Below, piece by piece: positions 24,102 through 32,993 of a stretch of DNA of 64,000 nt. A program made the translations under genes and the position numbers. The DNA is from Planobispora longispora (GTDB lineage: Bacteria > Actinomycetota > Actinomycetes > Streptosporangiales > Streptosporangiaceae). The notes beneath the pieces were generated by a model, which did no database searches, had not been told where the DNA came from, and saw nothing but the letters and a program-made list of their open reading frames with translations. Where the stretch lies: the NCBI RefSeq assembly GCF_016863135.1, contig NZ_BOOH01000049.1, forward strand, positions 109,458-173,457, written 5' to 3'. Positions within the stretch are counted from its first letter, which is position 1. The number at the start of each line of letters is the position of its first letter.

Positions 24102-25957
24102 CGGTCCCGGTACATCCCTTCGACGAGGTCGGCGAAGAGCCTGGTGATCGCGCTCCGCTTGACCTTCTGGGTCGCGGTCAGCTCGCCGTCCTCGTGGTCG
24201 AGCTCCTTGGGCAGCAGGGCGAACCGCTTGACCCCCTCGACCTGGGCGAACCGCTCGTTGACTCCGGTCACCACGCTCTGGACCAGCTCCCGCACCTCCG
24301 GTTTCTCCGACAGGTCGCGGTAGGTCGTGTACGGCAGGCCGCGCCGCCGCGCCCACTCCCCCACGGTGTCGAGCTCGATGCCGATCAGCGCGGTCAGGTA
24401 CTTGCGCCGGTCGCCGACGACGATGGCCTCCTTGACGTACGGCGAGGCCTTGAGCGCGTTCTCGATCTCGCTCGGCGCGATGTTCTTGCCGCCGGCCGTG
24501 ATGATGATGTCCTTCATCCGGTCGGTGATCTTGACGTGGGTGCCGTCCACCCACTCGCCGACGTCGCCGGTGTGCAGCCAGCCGTCGGCGTCGATCACGT
24601 CCGCGGTGGCCTCGGGGTCGCGCCAGTACCCGGCGAACGTTCCCGGGTGCCGGGTGAGGATCTCCCCGGTCATCTCGTCGATCCTCAGCTCCACGCCCTC
24701 GTGCGGCTCGCCGACGGTGCCGAGCTTGATCCGGCCGGGACGGTTGCCGGTGGCGACGGCGGTGTTCTCGCTCATGCCGTACAGCTCGTGCATGGCCACC
24801 CCGATGCCCATGAAGAACTTGAGCACGGCGGGCGCGATCGGCGCGGCGCCGGAGGCGGCGTAGCGGACCCGGCGCATGCCCAGCCGCTCGCGCAACGCGC
24901 GGTAGCAGAACAGCCAGCCGATCGCGTAGAGCGTCCTCGTCAGGGGGGTGTGCGTGCCGCCGGTGCGCACCAGCTCGTCGCCGATCCGGTCGGCCGCCCG
25001 CAGCCAGAACCGGGTGATCGCGCGCTTGAGCGGCGAGGCCGACTCCAGCCGGATCTCGACCCCGGCGAGCACCTTCTCCCAGATGCGCGGCACCCCGAAC
25101 AGGATCGTCGGCTGCACCTCGCGCAGGTTGGCCTGGACGGTCTCGATGGACTCGGCGAAGTTCACCTGCACCCCGGCGGCGGCGTTGAACCAGACCGTGA
25201 AGGCGCGCTCGGCCACGTGGCACAGGGGAAGGTACGACAGCGCGAGGTCCCTCTCCGACGGCGGCGGGGAGGCGAAGCCGCCGCCCTCGACGAGCCGCTG
25301 GATCGCGTACTCGACGTTGCCGACGGTCAGCATCACGCCCTTGGGCGGCCCGGTGGTGCCGGAGGTGTAGATCAGCGTGGCCACGTCACCGGACCGGGTC
25401 TCGGCCATCCGCCGTTCGACGGCCTCCGGGTGCTCCTGGCGGTGGGCGGCCCCGATCTCCAGCAGCGCGTCCCAGGGCATGAGCCGGGGGTCGTCGTAGC
25501 GCCCGCGGACGCCGCGCGGCTCCACGTAGACGATCCGCTCCAGGTCCGGGCAGTGCTCGGCGACCTCCAGCGCCTTGTCCACCTGCTCCTGGTCCTCGGC
25601 GATGAGGATCTTCGCCCCGGAGTGGGAGAGCAGGTAGGAGACCTCGGCCGGCGGGTTGGTGGGATAGAGGCCGACCGTGACGCCGCGCACCGCGACGATG
25701 CCGAGGTCGGAGTAGAGCCACTCGCGCCGGTTCTCGGAGTGCACGGCCACCCGGTCGCCGGGCTCGACGCCGAGCGCGAGCAGGGCGTGCGCGACGAGCT
25801 GGACGTTCTCCCAGTAGTCGGCCCAGGTGACCTCCTGCCAGATGCCGAAGTCCTTCTCCCGCATGGCGACCCGGCCGGGCGCGGCCCGGGCCCGGTCGCG
25901 GACCCGGGTGACGATGGTCGTGGTGCGCGTGTGCTCCTGCTCGCGTGTGAGCGTCAT
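24098..25957 (-). CDS. Long-chain acyl-CoA ligase (FadD15-like) inside the Liv operon
   Basis: The 619-residue AMP-binding enzyme shows motif A YTSGTTGPPKGVML near residue 190, MHELYGMSENTAVATGN, the LHTGDVGEW hinge region and the K-containing DIIITAGGKNIAPSEIENAL. These indicate ATP-dependent activation of a carboxylic acid to its CoA thioester in the cytoplasm. It overlaps livG upstream by 4 bp and a mini-ORF/livH downstream by 4 bp, so it is a fixed part of the transporter operon. It probably traps the imported acid as CoA ester. Confidence 0.9.
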   Translation of the reverse strand: MTLTREQEHTRTTTIVTRVRDRARAAPGRVAMREKDFGIWQEVTWADYWENVQLVAHALLALGVEPGDRVAVHSENRREWLYSDLGIVAVRGVTVGLYPTNPPAEVSYLLSHSGAKILIAEDQEQVDKALEVAEHCPDLERIVYVEPRGVRGRYDDPRLMPWDALLEIGAAHRQEHPEAVERRMAETRSGDVATLIYTSGTTGPPKGVMLTVGNVEYAIQRLVEGGGFASPPPSERDLALSYLPLCHVAERAFTVWFNAAAGVQVNFAESIETVQANLREVQPTILFGVPRIWEKVLAGVEIRLESASPLKRAITRFWLRAADRIGDELVRTGGTHTPLTRTLYAIGWLFCYRALRERLGMRRVRYAASGAAPIAPAVLKFFMGIGVAMHELYGMSENTAVATGNRPGRIKLGTVGEPHEGVELRIDEMTGEILTRHPGTFAGYWRDPEATADVIDADGWLHTGDVGEWVDGTHVKITDRMKDIIITAGGKNIAPSEIENALKASPYVKEAIVVGDRRKYLTALIGIELDTVGEWARRRGLPYTTYRDLSEKPEVRELVQSVVTGVNERFAQVEGVKRFALLPKELDHEDGELTATQKVKRSAITRLFADLVEGMYRDR

Positions 25958-26778
25958 GGCGCTCCTCCCAGGTAGGCCTCGATGACCTTGGGGTCGTGCT
26001 GGACCTCGGCCGGGGTGCCGAGCGCGACCGGGCGGCCGAAGTCGAGCACGAGCACCCGGTCGGCCAGGTCCATGACCAGGCCCATGTCGTGGTCGACGAG
26101 GACGACGGGGACGCCGAGCTCGTCGCGGATGTCGAGGATGTAGCGGGCCATGTCCTCCGTCTCCTCCAGGTTCATCCCGGCGACCGGCTCGTCCAGCAGC
26201 AGCAGGCGGGGCTCCATGGCCAGGGCGCGGCCGAGCTCGACGCGTTTCTGCACGCCGTACGGGAGCAGCCGGACGGGGTGGCGGCGCCAGGCCGCCAGCT
26301 CCAGGAAGTCGATGATGTCCTCGACCCGGGCACGGGCGGCGAGCTCCTCGCGGCGGGCCCGGCCGAGCCAGGACAGCGCCGACAGCGGGCCGTACCGGAA
26401 GTGGTGGTGGCGGCCCAGCATGAGGTTGTCGAGCACGGTCAGGTTGTGGAACAGCTCGACGTTCTGGAACGTGCGGGCCAGGCCCATGGCCGCGATCCGG
26501 TGCGGGGCGCGGCCGAGGACGTCCTCCCCGAGGAAGGTCACCGCGCCGCGCTGGGGCCGGTAGACCCCGGACAGCACGTTGAAGACCGAGGTCTTGCCGG
26601 CGCCGTTCGGCCCGATCACGGCGAACAGCTCGGCCGGGGCCACCTCGAAGGAGACGCCGTCGATCGCCTTCACCCCGGCGAAGGAGAGCCCGACGTCCTC
26701 GACCGTCAGGACGGGGGGTCCGGCCTCGCGCCCCTCCGCGGTCACCGGGTCCTCTCCCCCAGCGGTCACGACAGCCAC
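25954..26778 (-). CDS. Branched-chain-type ABC importer ATPase (LivG-like)
   Basis: The 274-residue ATPase contains Walker A GPNGAGKTS at about 53-61, the LARTFQNVELFHNLTVLDNL segment, Walker B LLLLDEPVAGMN and the C-terminal VIEAYLGG typical of LivG. The signature is divergent: LPYGVQKRVELGRALA where LSYGxQRRLEIARAL is usual. It overlaps livF by 13 bp and the ligase by 4 bp. Confidence 0.88.
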   Translation of the reverse strand: MAVVTAGGEDPVTAEGREAGPPVLTVEDVGLSFAGVKAIDGVSFEVAPAELFAVIGPNGAGKTSVFNVLSGVYRPQRGAVTFLGEDVLGRAPHRIAAMGLARTFQNVELFHNLTVLDNLMLGRHHHFRYGPLSALSWLGRARREELAARARVEDIIDFLELAAWRRHPVRLLPYGVQKRVELGRALAMEPRLLLLDEPVAGMNLEETEDMARYILDIRDELGVPVVLVDHDMGLVMDLADRVLVLDFGRPVALGTPAEVQHDPKVIEAYLGGAP

Positions 26779-27551
26779 CTCTTCCTGCGCCGGTAGTGCT
26801 TGACCTCGCGGAAGGACTTGGCCGCCCCCTCCGCGCCGAGGCCGAGGTAGAACTCCTTGATGTCGTCGTCGGCCAGCAGCTCGGCCGCCGGCCGGTCCAT
26901 GACGATCTTCCCGGTCTCCATGACGTAGCCGTGGTCGGCGATCGACAGGGCCATCGTGGCGTTCTGCTCGACGAGCAGGACCGTGGTGCCCTGCTTGTTG
27001 ATCTCGACCACGAGGTCGCGGACCTGCCCCACCAGCGAGGGGGCCAAGCCCAGGCTGGGCTCGTCCAGCAGCAGGTAGCGGGGGCCGGACATGAGCGCCC
27101 GGCCGACCGCCAGCATCTGCTGCTCGCCGCCGGACAGGTAGCCGGAGACGTTCCCGCGCCGCTCCCTCAGCAGCGGGAACAGCCCGTAGACGCGGTCGAG
27201 GTTCTCGGCGAGGGTGCGGGCGGCGGTGTGCGCGCCGACCTTCAGGTTCTCCTCGACGGTCAGCTCGGCGAAGATCCGCCGTCCCTCCATGACCTGGCTG
27301 ACCCCGCGCCGCACGATCTGCGCGGGCCGCAGGCCGTGGACGGGCTCGCCGTCGAGGAGGACCGAGCCCTTGGTGACCTCGCCGTCGTGCACGTCCAGCA
27401 GGCCCGACAGGGCGCGGAGCAGGGTGGTCTTGCCCGCGCCGTTCGCGCCGAGCAGGGCCACGATCGAACCGGCCGGCACCCGCAGGCTGACCCCGCGCAG
27501 CACCAGCATCACGTCGTCGTAGACGACCTCGAGGTTGCGGACCTCCAGCAT
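26766..27551 (-). CDS. Branched-chain-type ABC importer ATPase (LivF-like)
   Basis: The 261-residue ATPase contains Walker A LGANGAGKTTLL at about 33-44, signature YLSGGEQQMLAVGRALM and Walker B LLLDEPSLGLAP. It is the first gene of the operon. The C-terminal tail is basic and extends about 15 residues beyond the usual end. The operon promoter should lie in the 205-bp gap to the divergent zinc-finger gene (27552-27756), where I see no clear operator. Confidence 0.88.
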   Translation of the reverse strand: MLEVRNLEVVYDDVMLVLRGVSLRVPAGSIVALLGANGAGKTTLLRALSGLLDVHDGEVTKGSVLLDGEPVHGLRPAQIVRRGVSQVMEGRRIFAELTVEENLKVGAHTAARTLAENLDRVYGLFPLLRERRGNVSGYLSGGEQQMLAVGRALMSGPRYLLLDEPSLGLAPSLVGQVRDLVVEINKQGTTVLLVEQNATMALSIADHGYVMETGKIVMDRPAAELLADDDIKEFYLGLGAEGAAKSFREVKHYRRRKRWLS

Positions 27552-27756
27552 CGGGCTCCCTGGGTCTGTGGCCTAGGTCACCCCCCGATGAAGGCCAGAG
27601 TGAGTCACCGGCTCCCCCTGATCAATAGGTCCGGCGAGAGGTGTCCAAATCGGAACATGGCTCTAGACGTACGATCTCCCTGGCTCGCGTTCCCGGCCCC
27701 GGCCTCCCGGCCGCCGGGGGCGTCGCCGTACGTCCGCACATCCGTGAAGGGAAGAC

Positions 27757-28014
27757 ATGTCCGCCTGCGACCACCTGACCGCCGTCCAGGACCCGCCCGC
27801 GCGCACGCCCGGGGGGTGCGAGGAGTGCCTCGCCTCCGGCAGCCGCTGGGTGCACCTCCGCCGCTGTCTGTCCTGCGGTCATGTCGGCTGCTGCGACTCC
27901 TCGCCGAACAAGCACGCCACCGCCCACTTCGCGGAGACCGGCCACCCCGTCATCGCGTCGTTCGAACCGGGCGAGACGTGGCGCTGGTGCTACGTCGACG
28001 AGACCATCGGCTGA
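27757..28014 (+). CDS. UBP-type zinc-finger protein
   Basis: The 85-residue protein is essentially one UBP-type zinc finger: CDH, CEECL, LRRCLSCGHVGCCDSS, then NKHATAHFAETGHPVIASF and WCYVDE. The Cys/His ligand spacing fits the eukaryotic ubiquitin-binding ZnF-UBP fold, which actinobacteria carry as small stand-alone proteins of unknown role. A 25-bp segment around the stop codon is duplicated in tandem. The downstream gap to 28272 contains nothing else that I recognise. Confidence 0.85.
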   Translation: MSACDHLTAVQDPPARTPGGCEECLASGSRWVHLRRCLSCGHVGCCDSSPNKHATAHFAETGHPVIASFEPGETWRWCYVDETIG

Positions 28015-28056
28015 GGGACGGGCGCGGGACCTCGGCTGAGGGGCGGGCGCGGGACC
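28007..28056 (+). repeat. 25-bp tandem duplication spanning the zinc-finger gene stop codon
   Basis: 28007-28031 and 28032-28056 differ at one base (unit position 12, A versus G). Both carry the TCGGCTGAGG context of the stop codon. Confidence 0.9.
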
Positions 28057-28272
28057 GCCTCCGGCCCCGCGGCCGCCGCCTGATACGCCCGGATGAGGAA
28101 CCCTCCGGATGGGGGACTCGTGGATGAGGGAGCCCTCGATCCTGGGGACGAGGCTTTCCGTCCTTTCGGCGGATGGCCGCCCGCCGCCGGAGCGGGGAGT
28201 CTGGGCTTGAGATCGTGACCGGGGATCAGGCCCCCGGCGCATGCCGAGCCCCTCGGGGGAGCAGGAGACGCC

Positions 28273-29529
28273 ATGGAACACACGATCCGGCGGCGGGCAC
28301 GATGGGCGGGTACGGCGACCGCCGCGCTGGCCGCCGTCCTTCTCGTCGCGTCATGCGGCGGGCAGGAGCATCCGGCGACCGCCCACGGTCAGAGCGCGAC
28401 CCCCGGCACGGACACGACGGCCGGTGCGGGCGCCACCCCGGGCACGGCGTCCGGGACGCCGGGAGCGCACGGCGGTCACGGGAGCTCCGCCGAGCCCCCG
28501 CCCGCGGCGCCGCTGCGGGACTCCGAGCGGTTCGCCACCCTCACCCTGCCCGAGCCGTACACCCCGAAGGCCCCCTCCGGCGGCACCGACGAGTACCGCT
28601 GCTTCCTGCTGGATCCCGAGCTGGACGAGAAGGCGTTCCTCACCGGCAGCCAGTTCCTGCCGCAGAACACCGACCTCGTCCACCACGCGATCGTCTTCCG
28701 CGTCGACGCCGAGCAGGCCGAGAAGGCCCGCACCCTGGATGAGCGCACCCCGGGTGAGGGATGGACCTGCTTCGGCGACGCCGGGGTCGGCGACGGCGCC
28801 TGGGTCGGCCACTGGGCGCCCGGAGCCGATGAGACCCTCCTGGACGAGAAGCTCGGCTACGCGATGCCGCCCGGCAGCAAGCTGATCATGCAGGTGCACT
28901 ACAACCTGCTCGCCAGTGGGGGCGCGGCGGGCGGGAGCGACCGGTCGGCGATCCGGCTCCGCCTCGCCGACGGCGCGACCGACCGCGAGCCGCTGGAGAC
29001 CGTGACCCTCGCGGCCCCGGTCGAGCTGCCCTGCGCGTCCGGGGAGTCGGGCCCGCTGTGCGAGCGCGGGGCCGCCGTCCGCGACGTCATCCAGCGCTTC
29101 GGCGAGCAGTCCCGGGGGGCCATCGAGGGCCTGGGCCAGTTCTGCGGCGGGGGCACGCTGCCCAAGGCCGGGCCCACCCAGCACTGCGACCAGAAGGCCG
29201 AGGCCCCCGGCACCGTCCACGCCACCGCCGGGCACATGCACCTGCTCGGCCGCGCCATCAAGGTGGAGCTCAACCCCGGCACGCCGGGGGCGAAGACGTT
29301 GCTCGACATCCCGAACTACAACTTCGACGAGCAGGCCATCCGCCCGCTGGAGCAGCCGGTCGAGGTCAAGGCCGGCGACACCCTCCGGGTGACCTGCACC
29401 CACGACGCGGGCCTGCGCAGGCAGCTGCCCGCCCTGCGCGACCTGCCGGCGCGGTACGTGGTCTGGGGCGAGGGCACCAGCGACGAGATGTGCCTGGGCC
29501 TGCTGGTCTGGTCGCCGTCCCGCTCCTGA
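28273..29529 (+). CDS. Copper type II monooxygenase-like lipoprotein (PHM/DBM-like)
   Basis: The 418-residue product has a lipobox VASC (Cys at about 28), a Gly/Thr/Ala linker, then a two-domain PHM-like core. Putative copper ligands are visible: DLVHHAIVFR, MQVHYN, TAGHMHLLG, and the Met in TSDEMCLG; several Cys could form the disulfides of this fold. Homologues hydroxylate C-H bonds using ascorbate or another reductant, outside the membrane. The substrate is unknown. It is a stand-alone gene. Confidence 0.8.
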   Translation: MEHTIRRRARWAGTATAALAAVLLVASCGGQEHPATAHGQSATPGTDTTAGAGATPGTASGTPGAHGGHGSSAEPPPAAPLRDSERFATLTLPEPYTPKAPSGGTDEYRCFLLDPELDEKAFLTGSQFLPQNTDLVHHAIVFRVDAEQAEKARTLDERTPGEGWTCFGDAGVGDGAWVGHWAPGADETLLDEKLGYAMPPGSKLIMQVHYNLLASGGAAGGSDRSAIRLRLADGATDREPLETVTLAAPVELPCASGESGPLCERGAAVRDVIQRFGEQSRGAIEGLGQFCGGGTLPKAGPTQHCDQKAEAPGTVHATAGHMHLLGRAIKVELNPGTPGAKTLLDIPNYNFDEQAIRPLEQPVEVKAGDTLRVTCTHDAGLRRQLPALRDLPARYVVWGEGTSDEMCLGLLVWSPSRS

Positions 29530-29637
29530 CCTCCGTCACCGGACCGGGCTCCTGGACCGTGGGCAGCGGCGCGATGACGTTGTTCAGCAGCGCCGGTGAC
29601 GCGATCAGCAGTTCGGGGATCCCGGCCCGCCCGCTCG

Positions 29638-30948
29638 TCACTCTCGCGCCCGGCCGCTCCGGGGCCGGAAGGTGACTGTCACGGTGACGGCGGTCATCGC
29701 AGCGAGAAGGCCCCAGGCCGGCACGAAGCTGCCGGTCAGGTCCTTGAGCAGGCCGAGGGCGGGCGGCGCCAGGATGACGGCGATCTGGTTGACGGACATG
29801 GCCAGGCCGAGGGCGAATCCCGTCCTGCCCGGTGGCGCCGATTCGGCCAGATGGGCGACCCAGGGGCCGTACCAGCCGATCCCGAAGAAGCCGAGCCAGA
29901 CGAACAGCAGGCAGGCCGCCACCGGCGAACGCCCCACGGGGGTCGTCAACGCCACCATCCCCGCGGTCACCGCGACCATGCAGGTCAGAACGGAGGTGTA
30001 GCGCCCGGACCTGCTGCGGTCGCTCCAGGCCGCCAGGCAGATGCGGCCGGCGACGCCCGCCGCCTGGGCCGCCACGAAGACGAGAGCCGCCGGACCCGCT
30101 CCGACGGACGTCGTCTCGTGGAGGTACAGCACGGTCAGGACGCCTATGCCGCTGTGCACCGAGACCAGGCACGTGCCGGACAGGACGATCTTCACCATGG
30201 ACGGTTCGCGGAGCATCCGCAGCCGGGCGCCGAACCGGGCCGCGCGCGAGGCACGCGGCTCCGCGTCCCGGGAGGCGCCGTCCCGAGGAACGCCATCCCG
30301 AGGAACGCCGTCCCGAGGAGGGCTTTGGGCCGGTGGCCGACGGTAGAAGCACATGAAGACGACGGCTCCCAGCAGCGCGACGAGGCCTCCGGCCACGAGC
30401 GTCGCCCGCCAGCCGAGAGCCGCGGCGAGGAGGGGGAGCACGGCCGCGGCGAGTACGCCGCCCAGGGGCAGGCCCGCCTGCCGGACGCCCATCGCCAGCC
30501 CTCGCTGGGAGGCGTCGAACCAGGACGCCACCGATTTGCTGCCGCCGGGCTGGACGGTGCTGTATCCCGCGCCGACGATCAGCAGGACGAGCAGCAGCGA
30601 CGCGTATCCCGACGCCATGCTTCCCGCGCCCAGGCTCACCGCGACGACGCAGGCGCCTATCCCGACGACCCAGCGCTCGTTGTGGCGGTCCAGCAGTTCC
30701 CCGGCCACCGACAACCCGATCAGGGGGACCAGCTGGGCCGCCGAGAGCAGGAGACCCAGCTGGGCCGTGCTCAGGTGCAGGTCACGTTGCAGGTGGGCGC
30801 TCATCGCCCCGATGCCCTGCACGAAGAAGCCGGAGGTGGCCTGGGTGAGCGTGGCGACGCCGAGGATGACCCACCGGTATCGCCGCGTGCGGAGGAGGAA
30901 TCCGCCGCCGTCCTCGGCGGCCTGCCGTACATCGGTGTGGTGCGTCAT
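29638..30948 (-). CDS. MFS transporter
   Basis: The 436-residue protein has about twelve hydrophobic segments and MFS signatures (GIGAMSAHLQRDLHLSTAQL, GELLDRHNERWVVGIGA). The central cytoplasmic loop carries a 5-residue repeat (VPRDG) encoded by a 15-bp tandem repeat at 30277-30321. The substrate is not predictable. No linked enzyme gene suggests one. Confidence 0.82.
   Translation of the reverse strand: MTHHTDVRQAAEDGGGFLLRTRRYRWVILGVATLTQATSGFFVQGIGAMSAHLQRDLHLSTAQLGLLLSAAQLVPLIGLSVAGELLDRHNERWVVGIGACVVAVSLGAGSMASGYASLLLVLLIVGAGYSTVQPGGSKSVASWFDASQRGLAMGVRQAGLPLGGVLAAAVLPLLAAALGWRATLVAGGLVALLGAVVFMCFYRRPPAQSPPRDGVPRDGVPRDGASRDAEPRASRAARFGARLRMLREPSMVKIVLSGTCLVSVHSGIGVLTVLYLHETTSVGAGPAALVFVAAQAAGVAGRICLAAWSDRSRSGRYTSVLTCMVAVTAGMVALTTPVGRSPVAACLLFVWLGFFGIGWYGPWVAHLAESAPPGRTGFALGLAMSVNQIAVILAPPALGLLKDLTGSFVPAWGLLAAMTAVTVTVTFRPRSGRARE
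30277..30321. repeat. Three tandem 15-bp units in the MFS central loop
   Basis: Units at 30277-30291, 30292-30306 and 30307-30321 follow GCCGTCCCGAGGAAC with one to two changes. They encode repeated PRDG(V/A) and keep the frame. Confidence 0.85.
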
Positions 30949-30989
30949 GCGGATCAGACTGATGTAATGGTCTTATACATCTCAACCCT

Positions 30990-31136
30990 TACGGTGAGGA
31001 TGCCGCGGACCTGGCCGACCGGCGGCCGGAGACCGCCGGGGAACTCGCGGGCCGCTGCCGCGCCGCCGGGCTCGCGCTGGAGTGTCCGGTACGCCGAGCG
31101 GCCGGTCGTCCCGCGATCCCCGCGATTCCCGCATGA
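30990..31136 (+). pseudogene. C-terminal gene remnant, possibly of a sulfatase
   Basis: Between the MFS start and the diguanylate cyclase stop, one plus-strand frame reads YGEDAADLADRRPETAGELA and on to a TGA at 31134. It has no start codon and the upstream frame closes at 30960. The DLADRRPE pattern resembles the last helix of arylsulfatases; the match is short and uncertain. Confidence 0.3.
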
Positions 31137-31146
31137 GCGGCAGGGC

Positions 31147-32856
31147 TCACGCCGCGCGGTGAGACGTCTCCGGCTGCGGGCCCGCGGCGACCCTGGTCTG
31201 GTTCCGGCCGCCGCGCTTGGCCGCGTACAGCGCCTCGTCGGCGGCCTGCAGCAGGTCGTCGGGGCTCTGGCCGGGCATCACGGCGGCCACGCCCGCGCTG
31301 AACGTGACGCGCAGCTCGTGCTCGTCGGCGCGGACCTCCTGTCCCGCCACCCGCTCGCGCAGCGTCTCCACCCGCGCGCGGGCCTGCTCGGCGGTCGCGC
31401 CGGGGAAGACCACCACGAACTCCTCGCCGCCGTAGCGGGCCACGACGTCGTCGCGGCGGAACCCTTCGCCGAGCAGGCCGGCGAACCAGGTCAGGACCTC
31501 GTCCCCGGCACGGTGGCCGTAGCGGTCGTTGACCTGCTTGAAATGGTCGATGTCCAGCAGTGCCGCGCTGAGCGGCCGGCCGTCCGCGGCGGCCCCGGCC
31601 ATCTCGCGCCGCAGCTCCTCCATCAGGTGGCGGCGGTTGTGCAGTCCGGTCAGCGCGTCCCGGGTGGCCTGCTCCACCAGGTCGGCGCGGAGCAGTTCGA
31701 TGGTGCGCAGTTGCCGGTGCAGCTGGGCGTTGGAGTCCTCCAGCTGCTGCTGCTTGTCGTGCAGGCGGGCGTTGGCGCTCTCCAGGTCGGTGCGCTGCCG
31801 GAGCAACTGGGCGTTGGCCTGCTCCAGTTCCCGCCGCTGCCGGTTCAGCGCCGTGACGTCGCGGGCCAGGATGGCCCAGCCCGCGTGACCGCCCCGGCTG
31901 TCGCGCAGCACGCTGGTGCGCACGTTCAGCTCCACCGGACGGCCCGAGCCGTCGGTGAGGGCCGTCTCGATCTCCCCGCCGTCGGCCGGGGGCAGCCCGC
32001 CGAGCAGGTCGGCCAGCGGGAGTCCGATGAGCCGTTCCGGCAGGCCGGGGGCCAGCCGGAGCAGCAGCTGCCCGGCCGCGGTGTTGAGGTCCAGGATCCG
32101 GCCCGAGGCGTCGATGGTGGCGACCGCGTCGTCGATCATGTCGAAGACGCGTTCGCGGGCCACCGGCACCAGTTCGGGCAGGGACCGGTGGACCAGCGTC
32201 CAGTAGATGATGACCACCGTGACGGAGAAGCCGACCGAGGTCAGTCCGGTGACCGGGATCAGCCCGGCCAGGCTGACGACGTTGGCCGCGATGGGCACGG
32301 AGGCCCCGGCCAGGATCGCGCCGTACAGGCTGCGCTGGGCGGGCGGCCCGGTGATCCACGAATGCAGCAGGCGGACCAGCGCGGCGGCCAGCAGCAGGTA
32401 GCTGTAGGCGGTGTGCACCCAGAACAGCGGACCCACCTCGGGGGTGGAGACGCCGTGGGGGTCGACGTTGTCGGCGGCCAGGAAGAACCCGTGGTGCCAG
32501 AGATTGGTGGCGATCGCGGCCAGCACCAGCGCCGGTTCGACGCCCAGGAGCACCGCCATGCGCCGCGAAGGGCGCCAGCGCCGGTCGGCCACGGCCAGCG
32601 ACAGGCAGTACAGGCCCGCGGGGACCATGCCGATGGCCAGGAACTTGACCGTCTGGAACACCCGGGCGATCCGGGCGTCATCGATCAGGGCCAGCAGCGC
32701 GTCCGCGGCCGACCACCCGGCGATGCCCGCGGCCAGGAACGCCAGCGCCCCGACCGCCGAGGCCGTGCTCCGGCGCCGCCGGCCGACGACGGCGACCACG
32801 GTGGCCACCACCGCCGACAGCGCGAACAGCAGGAACAACATCGGTCGCCCTACCAT
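31147..32856 (-). CDS. Membrane diguanylate cyclase (7TM-PAS-GGDEF)
   Basis: The 569-residue protein has seven hydrophobic N-terminal segments (about 1-225, histidine-kinase-N-type sensor), a PAS domain (FDMIDDAVATIDASGRILDL), a coiled coil (about 350-400) and a GGDEF domain. The active site reads RYGGEEF, so it should make c-di-GMP. RRDD placed five residues before the motif matches the RxxD inhibitory I-site. The start was set at the ATG at 32856, just before the first helix and preceded by GGGAGAGG; an upstream ATG at 32910 would add 18 residues. Confidence 0.9.
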   Translation of the reverse strand: MVGRPMLFLLFALSAVVATVVAVVGRRRRSTASAVGALAFLAAGIAGWSAADALLALIDDARIARVFQTVKFLAIGMVPAGLYCLSLAVADRRWRPSRRMAVLLGVEPALVLAAIATNLWHHGFFLAADNVDPHGVSTPEVGPLFWVHTAYSYLLLAAALVRLLHSWITGPPAQRSLYGAILAGASVPIAANVVSLAGLIPVTGLTSVGFSVTVVIIYWTLVHRSLPELVPVARERVFDMIDDAVATIDASGRILDLNTAAGQLLLRLAPGLPERLIGLPLADLLGGLPPADGGEIETALTDGSGRPVELNVRTSVLRDSRGGHAGWAILARDVTALNRQRRELEQANAQLLRQRTDLESANARLHDKQQQLEDSNAQLHRQLRTIELLRADLVEQATRDALTGLHNRRHLMEELRREMAGAAADGRPLSAALLDIDHFKQVNDRYGHRAGDEVLTWFAGLLGEGFRRDDVVARYGGEEFVVVFPGATAEQARARVETLRERVAGQEVRADEHELRVTFSAGVAAVMPGQSPDDLLQAADEALYAAKRGGRNQTRVAAGPQPETSHRAA

Positions 32857-32993
32857 CGCCTCTCCCGTCGCGTACGTTCTGGGGTCGTTCCCTCCCCATC
32901 GGCCGGGCACCGCTCCGGCCTGAGGGTTTCCCGCGAACGGCGACGGTCCGGGACGGGAGCGCGGGCAGGCGGGCAGGTGCGCGCGGGCAGGTG

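Noticed and set aside
29540..29637. Minus-strand protein-like stretch after the MFS stop (GIPELLIASPALLNNVIAPL)
   Set aside because: The frame continues antisense into the copper monooxygenase gene and has no start or family match.
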